DNA of 64,000 nucleotides, taken from Pseudomonas sp. Root562. GTDB taxonomy: Bacteria > Pseudomonadota > Gammaproteobacteria > Pseudomonadales > Pseudomonadaceae. Shown piece by piece: positions 1-8,863 of this stretch. Where the stretch lies: the NCBI RefSeq assembly GCF_001427125.1, contig NZ_LMGK01000008.1, positions 6,546-70,545 of the forward strand, given 5' to 3'. Within the stretch, counting starts at the first letter, position 1, and every line of letters begins with the position of its first letter. Below the pieces are notes generated by a model. The model did not search any database. It was not told the DNA's origin and saw only the letters and a program-made list of their open reading frames with translations. Made by a program: the position numbers and the translations under genes.

Positions 1-640
1 GGAGCTTGCTCCCGCTCGGCTGCGCAGCAGTCGCAATCAGGTTGACGCGATCCTCCTGACAGCGCCGTGTTGCAGGGTTCGGGGCGGCTTCGCCACCCAG
101 CGGGAGCAAGCTCCCTCGCCACAACAGCCCTTTCCTGCTCAAACTGCCTGTTCACAGGTTTGAGCATCAGCTCAAGGACGGCATGCCCACTGATGATTTG
201 TGGCAAACACACCCCTGTGGGGAGGGAGCTATTTGTGCCTGTGGCGAGGGAGCTTGCTCCCGCTCGGCTGCGCAGCAGTCGCAATCGGCTTGACGCGATC
301 CTCCTGACAGCGCCGTGTAGCAGGGTTCGGGGCGGCTTCGCCACCCAGCGGGAGCAAGCTCCCTCGCCACCAAAGCACTTTCCTGCCCAAACTGCCTGTT
401 CACAGGTTTGAGCATCAGCTCAAGGACGGCATGCCCACTGATGATTTGTGGCAAACACATCCCTGTGGGGAGGGAGCTTGCTCCCGTTCGGCTGCGCAGC
501 AGTCGCAATCAGGTTGACGCGATCCTCCTGACAGCGCCGTGTAGCAGGGTTCGGGGCGGCTTCGCCCCCCAGCGGGAGCAAGCTCCCTCGCCACAACAGC
601 CCTTTCTTCTTCAAACTGCCCGGACTCGGGTTTGAGCATC
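1..640. repeat. Three tandem REP-containing repeat units upstream of metG
   Basis: Three near-identical units begin at 1, 249 and 473, each opening with GGAGCTTGCTCC and running through GGGGCGGCTTCGCC to the inverted copy GGGAGCAAGCTCCCTCGCCA. The first two units continue into a CAAACTGCCTGT/ACAGGTTTG hairpin and a GGCATGCCCACTGATGATTT block; the third diverges there. Unit 1 is 24 bp longer than unit 2 because of an extra copy-like segment near 229-252. Each unit therefore holds a facing pair of REP palindromes. No credible coding sequence lies here: open frames run through the palindromes and lack family features. The stretch 641-730 before metG is non-repetitive leader or promoter DNA. Confidence 0.85.
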
Positions 641-730
641 CGATGCAACCGGATACAGGTGCACAGGGTGAAAATTATGCGCTGGCGCTTTATAGTGGCC
701 GACCTCCGTTTCATCAAGTAGCCGAGCCCC

Positions 731-2782
731 ATGTCCGAGCCACGCAAGATCCTCGTCACCAGCGCCCTGCCCTATGCCAATGGTTCGATCCACCTTGGCC
801 ATATGCTGGAATACATCCAGACCGATATGTGGGTGCGCTTCCAGAAGCACCGCGGCAACCAATGCATTTATGTCTGCGCTGACGACGCCCACGGTTCGGC
901 GATCATGCTGCGCGCAGAAAAAGAAGGCATCACCCCGGAACAACTGATCGCCAATGTCCAGGCTGAACACAGCGCCGACTTTGCCGACTTCCTGGTGGAC
1001 TTCGACAACTTCCACTCCACTCACGCCGAAGAAAACCGTGAGCTGTCGAGCCAGATCTACCTCAAGCTGCGCGACGCCGGGCACATTGCCCAACGCTCGA
1101 TCACGCAGTACTTCGACCCGGAAAAGAAAATGTTCCTGGCCGATCGCTTCATCAAGGGCACCTGCCCGAAATGCGGCACCGAAGACCAGTACGGCGACAA
1201 CTGCGAAAAATGCGGCGCCACCTACGCGCCCACCGACCTGAAGGATCCGAAGTCGGCGATCTCTGGCGCCACGCCGGTGCTCAAGGACTCCCAGCACTTC
1301 TTCTTCAAGCTGCCGGACTTCCAGGAAATGCTGCAAGCCTGGACCCGCAGCGGCACCCTGCAAGACGCCGTGGCGAACAAGATTGCCGAATGGCTGGATG
1401 CCGGCCTGCAGCAGTGGGACATTTCCCGCGATGCGCCGTATTTCGGTTTTGAAATCCCGGGCGAGCCGGGCAAGTATTTCTATGTGTGGCTGGACGCGCC
1501 AATCGGCTACATGGCGAGCTTCAAGAACCTGTGCAACCGCACGCCGGAGCTGGACTTCGATGCGTTCTGGGGCAAGGACTCCACCGCCGAGCTGTACCAC
1601 TTCATCGGCAAGGACATCGTCAACTTCCACGCCCTGTTCTGGCCAGCCATGCTCGAAGGCGCCGGCTACCGCAAGCCGACCGGCATCAACGTGCACGGCT
1701 ACCTGACCGTCAACGGCCAGAAAATGTCCAAGTCCCGCGGCACCTTCATCAAGGCCCGGACCTACCTGGATCACCTGTCGCCGGAATACCTGCGCTACTA
1801 CTACGCGGCCAAACTGGGCCGTGGCGTCGACGACCTCGACCTGAACCTCGAAGACTTCGTGCAGAAGGTCAACTCCGACCTGGTCGGCAAAGTCGTCAAC
1901 ATCGCCAGCCGTTGCGCCGGTTTTATCCACAAGGGCAATGCCGGCCTGATGGTCGACACCAACGCTGCGCCAGAGTTGACCGAAGCCTTCCTGGCCGCCG
2001 CGCCAAGCATCGCCGACGCCTATGAAGCCCGCGATTTCGCCCGCGCCATGCGCGAGATCATGGGCCTGGCCGATCGCGCCAACGCCTGGATTGCCGACAA
2101 GGCACCGTGGTCGCTGAACAAACAGGAAGGCAAACAGGATGAAGTCCAGGCGATCTGCGCCACCGGCGTCAATCTGTTCCGCCAACTGGTGATCTTCCTC
2201 AAGCCTGTGCTGCCGTTGCTGGCCGCCGATGCCGAGGCGTTCCTCAACGTCGCACCGCTGACCTGGAACGACCACGCAACCTTGCTCGCCAACCATCAGT
2301 TGAACGAGTTCAAGCCGTTGATGACCCGGATCGACCCGGTGAAAGTGCAAGCCATGACCGACGCTTCGAAAGAAGACCTGACCGCCAGCCAGACCGACAC
2401 CGGCGAAGCCGCACCTGCCGGCAACGGCGAACTGGCCAAAGACCCGCTGTCGCCAGAAATCGACTTCGACACCTTCGCCGCAGTCGATCTGCGCGTGGCG
2501 CTGATCGTCAAGGCCGAACACGTGGAAGGCGCCGACAAGCTGTTGCGCCTGACCCTTGATATCGGTGACGAGCAACGCAACGTGTTCTCCGGGATCAAGA
2601 GTGCCTACCCGGATCCGTCCAAGCTCGATGGTCGCCTGACCATGATGATCGCCAACCTCAAGCCACGGAAAATGAAGTTCGGCATCTCCGAAGGCATGGT
2701 GATGGCGGCCGGCCCTGGCGGTGAAGAAATCTACCTGCTCAGCCCGGACAGTGGCGCCAAGCCAGGTCAGCGCATCAAGTAG
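731..2782 (+). CDS. metG: Methionyl-tRNA synthetase
   Basis: Charges tRNA-Met and initiator tRNA with methionine in the cytoplasm. The 683-residue product has the class I signature HLGH at residues 21-24, a zinc knuckle with two CxxC pairs (CPKCG and CEKCG, about residues 145-162), the KMSKSRG loop in the middle of the protein, and a C-terminal OB-fold tRNA-binding domain starting near [13 protein letters not shown]. This long two-domain form is the usual gamma-proteobacterial MetG, which dimerises through the C-terminal domain. It lies between the REP array and the rnf operon and is closed by its own hairpin, so it is probably transcribed alone. Confidence 0.98.
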   Translation: MSEPRKILVTSALPYANGSIHLGHMLEYIQTDMWVRFQKHRGNQCIYVCADDAHGSAIMLRAEKEGITPEQLIANVQAEHSADFADFLVDFDNFHSTHAEENRELSSQIYLKLRDAGHIAQRSITQYFDPEKKMFLADRFIKGTCPKCGTEDQYGDNCEKCGATYAPTDLKDPKSAISGATPVLKDSQHFFFKLPDFQEMLQAWTRSGTLQDAVANKIAEWLDAGLQQWDISRDAPYFGFEIPGEPGKYFYVWLDAPIGYMASFKNLCNRTPELDFDAFWGKDSTAELYHFIGKDIVNFHALFWPAMLEGAGYRKPTGINVHGYLTVNGQKMSKSRGTFIKARTYLDHLSPEYLRYYYAAKLGRGVDDLDLNLEDFVQKVNSDLVGKVVNIASRCAGFIHKGNAGLMVDTNAAPELTEAFLAAAPSIADAYEARDFARAMREIMGLADRANAWIADKAPWSLNKQEGKQDEVQAICATGVNLFRQLVIFLKPVLPLLAADAEAFLNVAPLTWNDHATLLANHQLNEFKPLMTRIDPVKVQAMTDASKEDLTASQTDTGEAAPAGNGELAKDPLSPEIDFDTFAAVDLRVALIVKAEHVEGADKLLRLTLDIGDEQRNVFSGIKSAYPDPSKLDGRLTMMIANLKPRKMKFGISEGMVMAAGPGGEEIYLLSPDSGAKPGQRIK

Positions 2783-2798
2783 ATTTTGCGCTGAATCG

Positions 2799-2834
2799 AT
2801 CCCACAGTCGTGCCTGGCGCGGCTGTGGGATTTT
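2799..2834 (+). terminator. Rho-independent terminator of metG
   Basis: A 9-bp stem ATCCCACAG / CTGTGGGAT with a GC-rich 15-nt loop, followed by TTTT, lies 16 bp after the metG stop and before rnfA. Confidence 0.7.
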
Positions 2835-2906
2835 CATGTCTGGCCCATACTATCCATCAGGTGTGGCTTCACCTACAGGGTTATCCGGCAGCGGATATGG
2901 ACAATC

Positions 2907-3476
2907 ATGACCGATACGCTTTTGACGCTCTTCAGTGCAGCCTTGATCAACAACCTCGTGTTGCACTGGCCGCTGGGCGTCGATCCGCTGTTGGGCAGCA
3001 AGCGCCGGCAGGTCCATGCGCTCGGCATCGCGACGACATGCCTGATGTTGATGGCAGGCGTAGTCGGCTATGCACTGTACCGCTGGCTACTGGTGCCACT
3101 GGATCTGGCAGCCCTGCGCCTGTTCGTCTTTCTGCCACTGAGCGTCCTGCTGATCGCCCCCCTGCTCAAACTGCTTGCGCGGTTGATGCCCAAGCTTTCG
3201 TTCGAAGGCCTGTGGTTGCTACTGGCAGGCAATGCCGGCGTCCTGGGAGTGACATTGTTCAATGCTCAGGACGACAACGGTCTTTTCCATGCCACGGCAT
3301 TGAGCCTGGGTTGCGGTCTGGGTTTCTGGCTGGTGCTGAGTCTTTTCAACGATTTGCGCCAGCGCACATTCGATAACGATGTTCCACTGCCCTTTCGCGG
3401 CTTGCCGATCGACCTGATCGGTGCCGGCTTGATAGCAGTGGCTTTTCTCGGATTCAGCGGACTGATCAAAACATGA
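2907..3476 (+). CDS. rnfA: RnfA-like membrane subunit lacking the cluster cysteines
   Basis: A 189-residue polytopic membrane protein of the RnfA/NqrE family, here the first gene of rnfA-B-D-G-E. It keeps the family landmarks INNLVL near residue 15, PLPFRG and the end GFSGLIKT. In canonical RnfA the N-terminal half-channel carries an LGLCP motif and the second carries TNCAVLG; the two cysteines help hold a [2Fe-2S] cluster inside the membrane. Here these positions read LGVDP (Asp26) and GNAGVLG (Ala110), so neither ligand is present. The start at 2907 gives the standard N-terminus MTDTLL. The stop overlaps the rnfB start (ATGA). Family assignment is firm; electron transfer through this subunit is doubtful. 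Confidence 0.9.
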   Translation: MTDTLLTLFSAALINNLVLHWPLGVDPLLGSKRRQVHALGIATTCLMLMAGVVGYALYRWLLVPLDLAALRLFVFLPLSVLLIAPLLKLLARLMPKLSFEGLWLLLAGNAGVLGVTLFNAQDDNGLFHATALSLGCGLGFWLVLSLFNDLRQRTFDNDVPLPFRGLPIDLIGAGLIAVAFLGFSGLIKT

Positions 3477-4486
3477 GTCTGATTCAACGCATCGACGCCC
3501 TCCTGCCGCAAACTCAATGCGGCAAGTGCGGCCACCCAGGATGCAAACCTTACGCCGAGGGCATCGCCGCCGGCGAGCCGATCAACAAGTGCCCCCCGGG
3601 TGGCAGCGAAACCATCAATGCCCTGGCCCAACTGCTGAACGTGCCGGTATTGGAACTGGACGTCAGCCGAGGTTCAGCCCCGGCGCAGATCGCCTACATT
3701 CGCGAAGCCGAATGCATTGGCTGCACCAAGTGCATCCAGGCCTGCCCCGTCGATGCCATCGTCGGCGCGGCAAAACTGATGCACACGGTGATCATCGACG
3801 AATGCACCGGTTGCGATCTCTGCGTGGCGCCATGCCCGGTCGATTGCATCGAGATGCGTCCGCTGCCGATGGAGACCGTTGTGCCGATTGTCGGCGGTCT
3901 GGCATTCAGTCTTGACGATCAACGAGCCCGTGCCGAGAAGCGCAGTCATGCACGACGCCGGTTCGAACAGCGCAACGCCCGTTTGCAACGCGAAGAACAA
4001 CAGAAGGCAGCCGAGCGCCAGGCTCGCTTGCAGCGAACGCCGCAGCCCGTTGAAGCCGCACTCGATCCAGTGCAAGCCGCCCTTGAACGCGTCCGCGCGC
4101 AAAAAACGGCGAATGCCGATGCGGCGCTGAAAAAAGCCAAGATCGACGTCGCGATGAGCCGGGCACAATTGCACAAGTCGCTGAAGGCTTTCGGCCATCC
4201 GCCCACCTTTGAACAGCAGTCGCAACTCGTCGTCCTGCAGCAGCAGTTCGAAGCAGCCGAACGTACGTTGACGCAACTGGAAAGCGATGCGCCGCCGGTT
4301 GCTGTGCCGCGTCCGGCAGCGGCGACAAACGATGCCGAGTTGAAACGGGCAAAAATCCAGCTGGCCATGCGCCGCGCCGAACTTAAAAAAGCCCAGACCA
4401 GCGAAGCCTCCGCCGAACAGATCGAAGCCCTGCAGCGTGCCCTCAACGAGGCCGAACGCCAGGTGGAAGCCTATGCCGTCTCTTGA
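3473..4486 (+). CDS. rnfB: RnfB-like Fe-S protein without membrane anchor, with long C-terminal tail
   Basis: The 337-residue protein starts directly at [20 protein letters not shown], which in usual RnfB proteins follows a hydrophobic anchor of about 25-30 residues. The upstream frame, inside rnfA, does not encode a hydrophobic segment, so the anchor is truly absent. The Fe-S modules are intact: the CGKCGHPGC four-cysteine domain and two ferredoxin motifs, [12 protein letters not shown] and [12 protein letters not shown], within the first 125 residues. Residues from about 150 on are a highly charged Ala/Gln/Glu/Arg-rich, coiled-coil-like tail containing repeats such as [18 protein letters not shown] and [18 protein letters not shown], reminiscent of the repetitive C-terminus of RnfC. 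No rnfC gene follows. Confidence 0.9.
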   Translation: MSLIQRIDALLPQTQCGKCGHPGCKPYAEGIAAGEPINKCPPGGSETINALAQLLNVPVLELDVSRGSAPAQIAYIREAECIGCTKCIQACPVDAIVGAAKLMHTVIIDECTGCDLCVAPCPVDCIEMRPLPMETVVPIVGGLAFSLDDQRARAEKRSHARRRFEQRNARLQREEQQKAAERQARLQRTPQPVEAALDPVQAALERVRAQKTANADAALKKAKIDVAMSRAQLHKSLKAFGHPPTFEQQSQLVVLQQQFEAAERTLTQLESDAPPVAVPRPAAATNDAELKRAKIQLAMRRAELKKAQTSEASAEQIEALQRALNEAERQVEAYAVS

Positions 4487-5459
4487 GTCAGTTGACGATC
4501 GCTTGCAGCAGGCCATGAAACTGGTGCTGCTGGCCACCCTGCCCGGAGCACTGATGATGTTCTGGCTGTACGGTTGGGGCGTGTTGATCAATCTGATATT
4601 GGCCGGCATCGCTGCATTGTCGGTCGAAGCGGCCATGTTGCACCTGCGCAAGCGACCACTCGGGGCCAGCTTGAGCGACGGCAGCGCGTTGGTCAGCGCA
4701 ACCCTGTTGGCGTTGGCCCTGCCACCCTATTGTCCGTGGTGGCTGACCGTCAGTGCCGCCGCGTTCGCGATGGTATTGGGCAAGCACTTGTATGGCGGTG
4801 TCGGATCGAACCCGTTCAATCCGGCGATGCTGGGTGTTGCTCTGGTGCTGGTGACATTCCCGCAACAGATGACCCATTGGCCGTCATCCCACGGCATGGA
4901 CCTGTCGAGTGCTTTACAACAGGTGTTTGGCTTTGGACAGGCACCGGATGCGTGGGTCCGGGCCACGGCACTGGACAGTCTGCGGATCAACAAAAGCCTG
5001 ACAATGGATGAACTGTTTTCGGCGAACCCGGCGTTTGGTCACTTCGGCGGCCGCGGTGTGGAGTGGGTGAACCTGGCATTCCTCGCCGGTGGCGCATTTT
5101 TGCTGCAACGTAAAGTGTTCAGTTGGCATGCGCCGGTCGGGATGCTGGCAAGTCTGTTCGTCATCAGTCTGTTGTGCTGGAACGGCTCGGGCTCTGACTC
5201 CCACGGTTCACCGCTGTTTCACCTGCTCACCGGTGCAACCATGTTGGGGGCATTCTTCATCGTTACGGAACCGGTATCTGGCGCCAAAAGCCCCATAGCC
5301 CGCCTGTTGTTTGGCGCCGGGGTCGGGCTGTTGACGTACCTGATTCGTACCTGGGGCGGCTACCCGGACGGCGTGGCCTTCGCCGTGCTTTTGATGAACC
5401 TCTGCGTTCCGGCGCTGGAGAGGTTTGCAGTCGCTCGTCAGGAGCAGAGCGCATCATGA
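4473..5459 (+). CDS. rnfD: RnfD-like flavinylated membrane subunit
   Basis: A 328-residue multi-spanning inner-membrane protein of the RnfD/NqrB family. The conserved FMN-threonine region is present as [20 protein letters not shown], and the family C-terminus [20 protein letters not shown] is nearly canonical. The start at 4473 was chosen because AGGTGGA lies just upstream; it overlaps the end of rnfB by 14 bp, and a start at 4437 has no better site. rnfD follows rnfB directly, in the place where rnfC normally stands. The threonine implies covalent FMN attachment by an ApbE-type transferase encoded elsewhere. Confidence 0.93.
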   Translation: MPSLESVDDRLQQAMKLVLLATLPGALMMFWLYGWGVLINLILAGIAALSVEAAMLHLRKRPLGASLSDGSALVSATLLALALPPYCPWWLTVSAAAFAMVLGKHLYGGVGSNPFNPAMLGVALVLVTFPQQMTHWPSSHGMDLSSALQQVFGFGQAPDAWVRATALDSLRINKSLTMDELFSANPAFGHFGGRGVEWVNLAFLAGGAFLLQRKVFSWHAPVGMLASLFVISLLCWNGSGSDSHGSPLFHLLTGATMLGAFFIVTEPVSGAKSPIARLLFGAGVGLLTYLIRTWGGYPDGVAFAVLLMNLCVPALERFAVARQEQSAS

Positions 5460-6067
5460 ATCGTGCGTCGAGCGTTGCGATCCTGGTTTTACTGGGCGCG
5501 TTTGGCATAGGCCTGAGTTATCTCGCGCAGCTCAACAGTGCGCCGCGCATCGCCTCCGAGCAGCGCTTGATCGACAGTCGCAACCTGCTGGATCTGCTAC
5601 CCCCTGCCAGCTACGACAATCAGCCGCTGGAACAGCCGCTCACACTCCAGGACACCGCGTTGGGCAACAGTACCCTTATGGCCGGGTACCGAGCGACCAA
5701 GGCCGGTCAACCGTACGCTGTGTTGCTGCGCAGCCAGACCCTGGGTTACGCGGGCGCTATCGACCTGCTGATTGCCATTGACGCCAACGCAAGGCTGATC
5801 GGCGTCAAAACACTCAAACAAGCGGAAACCCCGGGGCTCGGCGCACGAATCGCCGACTGGCCCAACGCCTGGCTCCAATCGTTTACCGGCAAGTCTCGTT
5901 TTGATCCTGACGACAAGGGCTGGGCCTTGAAAAAGGATCTCGGGCAGTTCGATCAAATGGCGGGGGCGACCATTACCTCACGAGCAGTGATCAACGCCAC
6001 CCACGACGCGCTGCGTTATTTTGATGAGCATCGGCAACAACTGCTCGGGAGCGCCGGCCATGAGTAA
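5456..6067 (+). CDS. rnfG: RnfG-like periplasmic flavinylated subunit
   Basis: A 203-residue protein with one N-terminal membrane anchor (about residues 7-25) and a periplasmic FMN-binding domain. The flavinylation site reads FDQMAGATITS, with the acceptor Thr in place and Ala where Ser or Thr usually precedes GAT. QAETPGLGARI is also typical of the family. The start overlaps the rnfD stop (ATGA), which shows tight translational coupling within the operon. Confidence 0.93.
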   Translation: MNRASSVAILVLLGAFGIGLSYLAQLNSAPRIASEQRLIDSRNLLDLLPPASYDNQPLEQPLTLQDTALGNSTLMAGYRATKAGQPYAVLLRSQTLGYAGAIDLLIAIDANARLIGVKTLKQAETPGLGARIADWPNAWLQSFTGKSRFDPDDKGWALKKDLGQFDQMAGATITSRAVINATHDALRYFDEHRQQLLGSAGHE

Positions 6068-6647
6068 AACATCGTTGCTGCCGTGCTCATTGATGCTCGC
6101 ACCGCTCATTGGCGTTACCGGCTCACTGGCGAGCGCATTGGGCCTGTGGTTGATGTTCGTTGTCGTGATCAGCGCGTTTGGCCTTGGCATGAACATCTTG
6201 CGACCACGCTTGCTCCCGGCAACGCATTTGTGGGCAAGCGTGCTGCTTTCGGCCACGCTCACCAGTTGCGCGGAACTCGGCGCACAAGTCTGGTCGCTGC
6301 AATGGCATCATCAAATAGGGATCTATGCGGCGCTGCTTGCTTTGCAATGTGTCGTGCTGGAACACAACGGATTCTTTCAGAGCACCTGGCGAGACCGCCT
6401 GCGCCTGTATGGGCTGTTCGGCGCCCTGATGGTCGGCCTCGGGCTGCTGCGCGAATTCATTGGTTACGGGACACTGGGTCATCACTTGTCGTGGTTGGTC
6501 GCTGCAACGCACGCGCAATGGCAAGGCTGGGGACTGACCACCGACGGTGGCTTACGCCTGGCTACGCTGGCTCCAGGCGGTTTTATTCTCCTGGGTCTGC
6601 TGATCGCCGCATGGCAAGCCTGGCATCGCCCGACACCTTCACACTGA
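6060..6647 (+). CDS. rnfE: RnfE-like membrane subunit, short and partly cysteine-less
   Basis: A 195-residue polytopic membrane protein of the RnfE/NqrD family, shorter than the roughly 230 residues usual for RnfE. The first inverted-repeat motif, normally LGLCPLLAVT, reads LMLAPLIGVT (Ala14 for Cys); the second region keeps one Cys in LALQCVVL. GLLREFIGYGTLG and LAPGGFILLGLL fit the family C-terminal half. ATG at 6060 overlaps the rnfG end by 8 bp; an upstream ATG at 6021 would add residues out of line with the family. It is the last Rnf gene; nth follows after 24 bp. Confidence 0.85.
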   Translation: MSKTSLLPCSLMLAPLIGVTGSLASALGLWLMFVVVISAFGLGMNILRPRLLPATHLWASVLLSATLTSCAELGAQVWSLQWHHQIGIYAALLALQCVVLEHNGFFQSTWRDRLRLYGLFGALMVGLGLLREFIGYGTLGHHLSWLVAATHAQWQGWGLTTDGGLRLATLAPGGFILLGLLIAAWQAWHRPTPSH

Positions 6648-6671
6648 CGCCCTCGAGGACACGCACTGCCC

Positions 6672-7310
6672 ATGAATGCTGCAAAACGTCTGGAAATATT
6701 CCGCAGGCTGCATGAAGACAACCCGGAACCAAAGACCGAACTGGCCTACTCCTCACCGTTCGAATTGCTGATCGCCGTTATTCTTTCGGCGCAATCGACC
6801 GACGTTGGAGTCAACAAGGCCACGGCAAAACTGTTTCCGGTCGCCAACACCCCTGCGGCTATTCATGCGTTGGGCGTTGAAGGACTGTCCGAATACATCA
6901 AGACTATCGGCCTGTTCAACAGCAAGGCAAAAAACGTCATCGAGACATGTCGGTTGCTGGTCGAGCGCCATGCAGGTGAAGTGCCGCAGACCCGAGAGGA
7001 ACTGGAAGCCCTGCCCGGGGTTGGCCGCAAGACTGCCAACGTCGTGCTCAATACCGCATTCCGGCAGCTGACCATGGCGGTGGACACCCACATTTTCCGG
7101 GTCAGCAACCGCACCGGCATTGCACCTGGCAAGAATGTCGTCGAGGTCGAGCACAAATTGATGAAGTTCGTGCCCAAACAGTACCTGCTCGACTCACATC
7201 ACTGGTTGATCCTGCATGGGCGCTATGTATGCCTGGCCCGCAAGCCGCGTTGTGGCAGTTGCCGTATCGAAGACCTGTGTGAATACAAGCACAAGACCTC
7301 GGACGATTGA
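6672..7310 (+). CDS. nth: Endonuclease III
   Basis: A DNA glycosylase/AP lyase that removes oxidised pyrimidines in base excision repair. The 212-residue protein shows the helix-hairpin-helix LPGVGRKTANVVL with the catalytic Lys, the catalytic Asp in AVDTHIFRV, and the C-terminal [4Fe-4S] loop with cysteines spaced C-x6-C-x2-C-x5-C in CLARKPRCGSCRIEDLC. It follows rnfE closely, as in other pseudomonads, and may share the operon transcript. Confidence 0.97.
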   Translation: MNAAKRLEIFRRLHEDNPEPKTELAYSSPFELLIAVILSAQSTDVGVNKATAKLFPVANTPAAIHALGVEGLSEYIKTIGLFNSKAKNVIETCRLLVERHAGEVPQTREELEALPGVGRKTANVVLNTAFRQLTMAVDTHIFRVSNRTGIAPGKNVVEVEHKLMKFVPKQYLLDSHHWLILHGRYVCLARKPRCGSCRIEDLCEYKHKTSDD

Positions 7311-7416
7311 GGCTCTATTAGAATTACCGATTCATCGATTGAAAAAATCTTTTTTACCCGCCAGGAGATTGTCGATATAAGGAGCCCCAAAGGCCTTCTT
7401 AGCCTGGAGTAACTAC

Positions 7417-7596
7417 ATGAGCACTGGCAAAGAGCAATTGGACGTAGAAGACGACTTCATCCCCGTTGAGGCTGACGATGCCGAGCCGGTGGTGGAAGTA
7501 GCCAAAACCAACCTGAGCAAACGCCGCACCATCGACAATCTGCTGGAGGAGCGCCGACTGCAAAAGCAATTGGCCGATTACGATTTTGACTTATGA
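7417..7596 (+). CDS. Small acidic protein of the PA3496 type
   Basis: A 59-residue protein beginning MSTGKEQLDVEDDF and ending QKQLADYDFDL. The first half is strongly acidic, the second is a charged helix (SKRRTIDNLLEERRLQKQL). GGAG precedes the ATG by 9 bp and a terminator follows the stop, so the gene stands as its own short unit. Its place beside nth matches that of PA3496 in P. aeruginosa; that family is named a putative envelope-integrity protein in current databases (from memory). There is no signal peptide or membrane segment, and no function can be read from the sequence. Confidence 0.75.
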   Translation: MSTGKEQLDVEDDFIPVEADDAEPVVEVAKTNLSKRRTIDNLLEERRLQKQLADYDFDL

Positions 7597-7601
7597 CATC
7601 T

Positions 7602-7629
7602 AAAAGCCTCCCGAAACGGAGGCTTTTTG
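7602..7629 (+). terminator. Terminator after the PA3496-type gene
   Basis: AAAAGCCTCC, loop CGAAAC, GGAGGCTTTTT: a textbook hairpin with a U-tract 6 bp after the stop codon. Confidence 0.9.
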
Positions 7630-7685
7630 CTAAATGCTGAACCGTGACAAGTGCCCGCTTATCCGGTGTCGTCAACGCTGCGCAA

Positions 7686-8312
7686 TCAGACAAGCCCATT
7701 GCGCTGAGCCAGCTCGATCAGGTCGACCAGAGAGCGCGCATTAAGCTTCAACAGCAACCGCGTCTTGTAGGTACTGACGGTTTTGTTGCTGAGAAACATC
7801 CCATCGGCAATCTCCTTGTTGGTCTTGCCCCGAGCCAGCTGTTGTAGAACCATCATTTCCCGCCCCGACAGGCGATCCACCATATCGGCTTCGCTGGCGT
7901 TGCCCAAACTGGCACGCACGGTGTGCAATGCTTGATTGGGGAAGTAACTGTAACCGGACAGAACAGCCTTTATTGCACTGAGCAACTCCGTCAGGTCCTG
8001 TTGCTTGCAAACATATCCGGCAGCGCCGGATTGCATGCATCGCATGGAGAAATGCCCAGGTGCCTGTGAAGTCAATATCAATACTTTCATCGGTAAGGCT
8101 GCCGAACTCAATCGTGCGATAACTTCCAGGCCATCGAGTTTTGGTATTCCAATATCCAGAATGACAATGTCCGGCATTTGTTCACGGGCAAGTTGTAATG
8201 CATCCACACCATTGTCTGTTTCAGCAACGACTTCGTAGCCATGACGTTCCATCAGCATACGTACCGCAAGACGAATGACGGGATGATCATCCACGATCAG
8301 CACTTTATTCAT
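7686..8312 (-). CDS. NarL/BvgA-type response regulator, orphan
   Basis: A 208-residue two-domain regulator: an N-terminal receiver (DDHP at residues 8-11, phospho-acceptor Asp53 in VILDIGIPK) and a C-terminal LuxR-type HTH beginning LSGREMMVLQQLARGKTNKEIADGMFLSNKTVSTY. The sequence is closest in style to the BvgA/EvgA/RocA1 group, which is paired with large BvgS-like sensors having periplasmic binding domains. No kinase gene is adjacent. The ATG at 8312 gives the canonical MNKVLIVDDHP start; a GTG 42 bp upstream is less likely. It lies beside an AT-rich patch. Confidence 0.9.
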   Translation of the reverse strand: MNKVLIVDDHPVIRLAVRMLMERHGYEVVAETDNGVDALQLAREQMPDIVILDIGIPKLDGLEVIARLSSAALPMKVLILTSQAPGHFSMRCMQSGAAGYVCKQQDLTELLSAIKAVLSGYSYFPNQALHTVRASLGNASEADMVDRLSGREMMVLQQLARGKTNKEIADGMFLSNKTVSTYKTRLLLKLNARSLVDLIELAQRNGLV

Positions 8313-8863
8313 GGGCAAGTCCAATTTCGCTGTTCGAATTTTTAGAGCCCGCACAATAGCCTAGTCGTTTCCCCCATGGCATGCCGCGCCCCCCGGGCAT
8401 CTACAGCGAAAGACATTCCCTACAAACATCGCGGATTAGTCTTACAAAAAACCCTCGAACTCCGCCTCTGGAAAACTGTATCCGCATTGTGCATGTGTTT
8501 TTTCAACGGTGGTTTTTTGTATCAATTCACAACAAACACAAACCTTTATCGACTCTATTTTTTTCCCGCCGAACACAATCTGCCCCTCCATCCCCCTCAA
8601 CGCAACAGATACTTTTAGTGCCAAACACTGAAAAAGGAAAGATCGCACAGGAAGTGCCACTCACCCTTACAGAAAAATTCAAGAATTGAACAACCATTAA
8701 AACAATACAACCCACACCGAAACAAACAGGGTATATTTTTAAAAACCAGCAACGAACCTTTTTAAGGGACTACAGCCAATCAACCGCAATAAACCAACCA
8801 CTGCAATACAACCCATAAAATTTCAATCCATTAGAGAATAGACAACCAATATGAGTACAACAC
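8313..8863. other. AT-rich intergenic patch
   Basis: These 551 bases are clearly richer in A+T than the flanking core genes, with runs such as CTATTTTTTTCCC and many A-tracts. Short open frames here have no ribosome binding site and no recognisable features. The stretch probably holds promoters for the regulator on the left and the membrane protein on the right. Its composition suggests acquired DNA or a nucleoid-silenced (MvaT-type) target. Confidence 0.5.

Noticed and set aside
1..640. Possible CRISPR array
   Set aside because: Period is 224-248 bp, the repeats include most of the unit, and the core is a REP palindrome; there are no short repeats with unique spacers and no cas genes.
611..2575. 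A 654-residue open frame antisense to metG
   Set aside because: It mirrors metG codons in GC-rich DNA; composition is Val/Gly/Gln/Arg-biased with no family features, and metG is certain.
8381..8689. Open frame of 102 codons in the AT-rich patch
   Set aside because: No ribosome binding site, no domain, and it overlaps another frame of equal quality; judged random.
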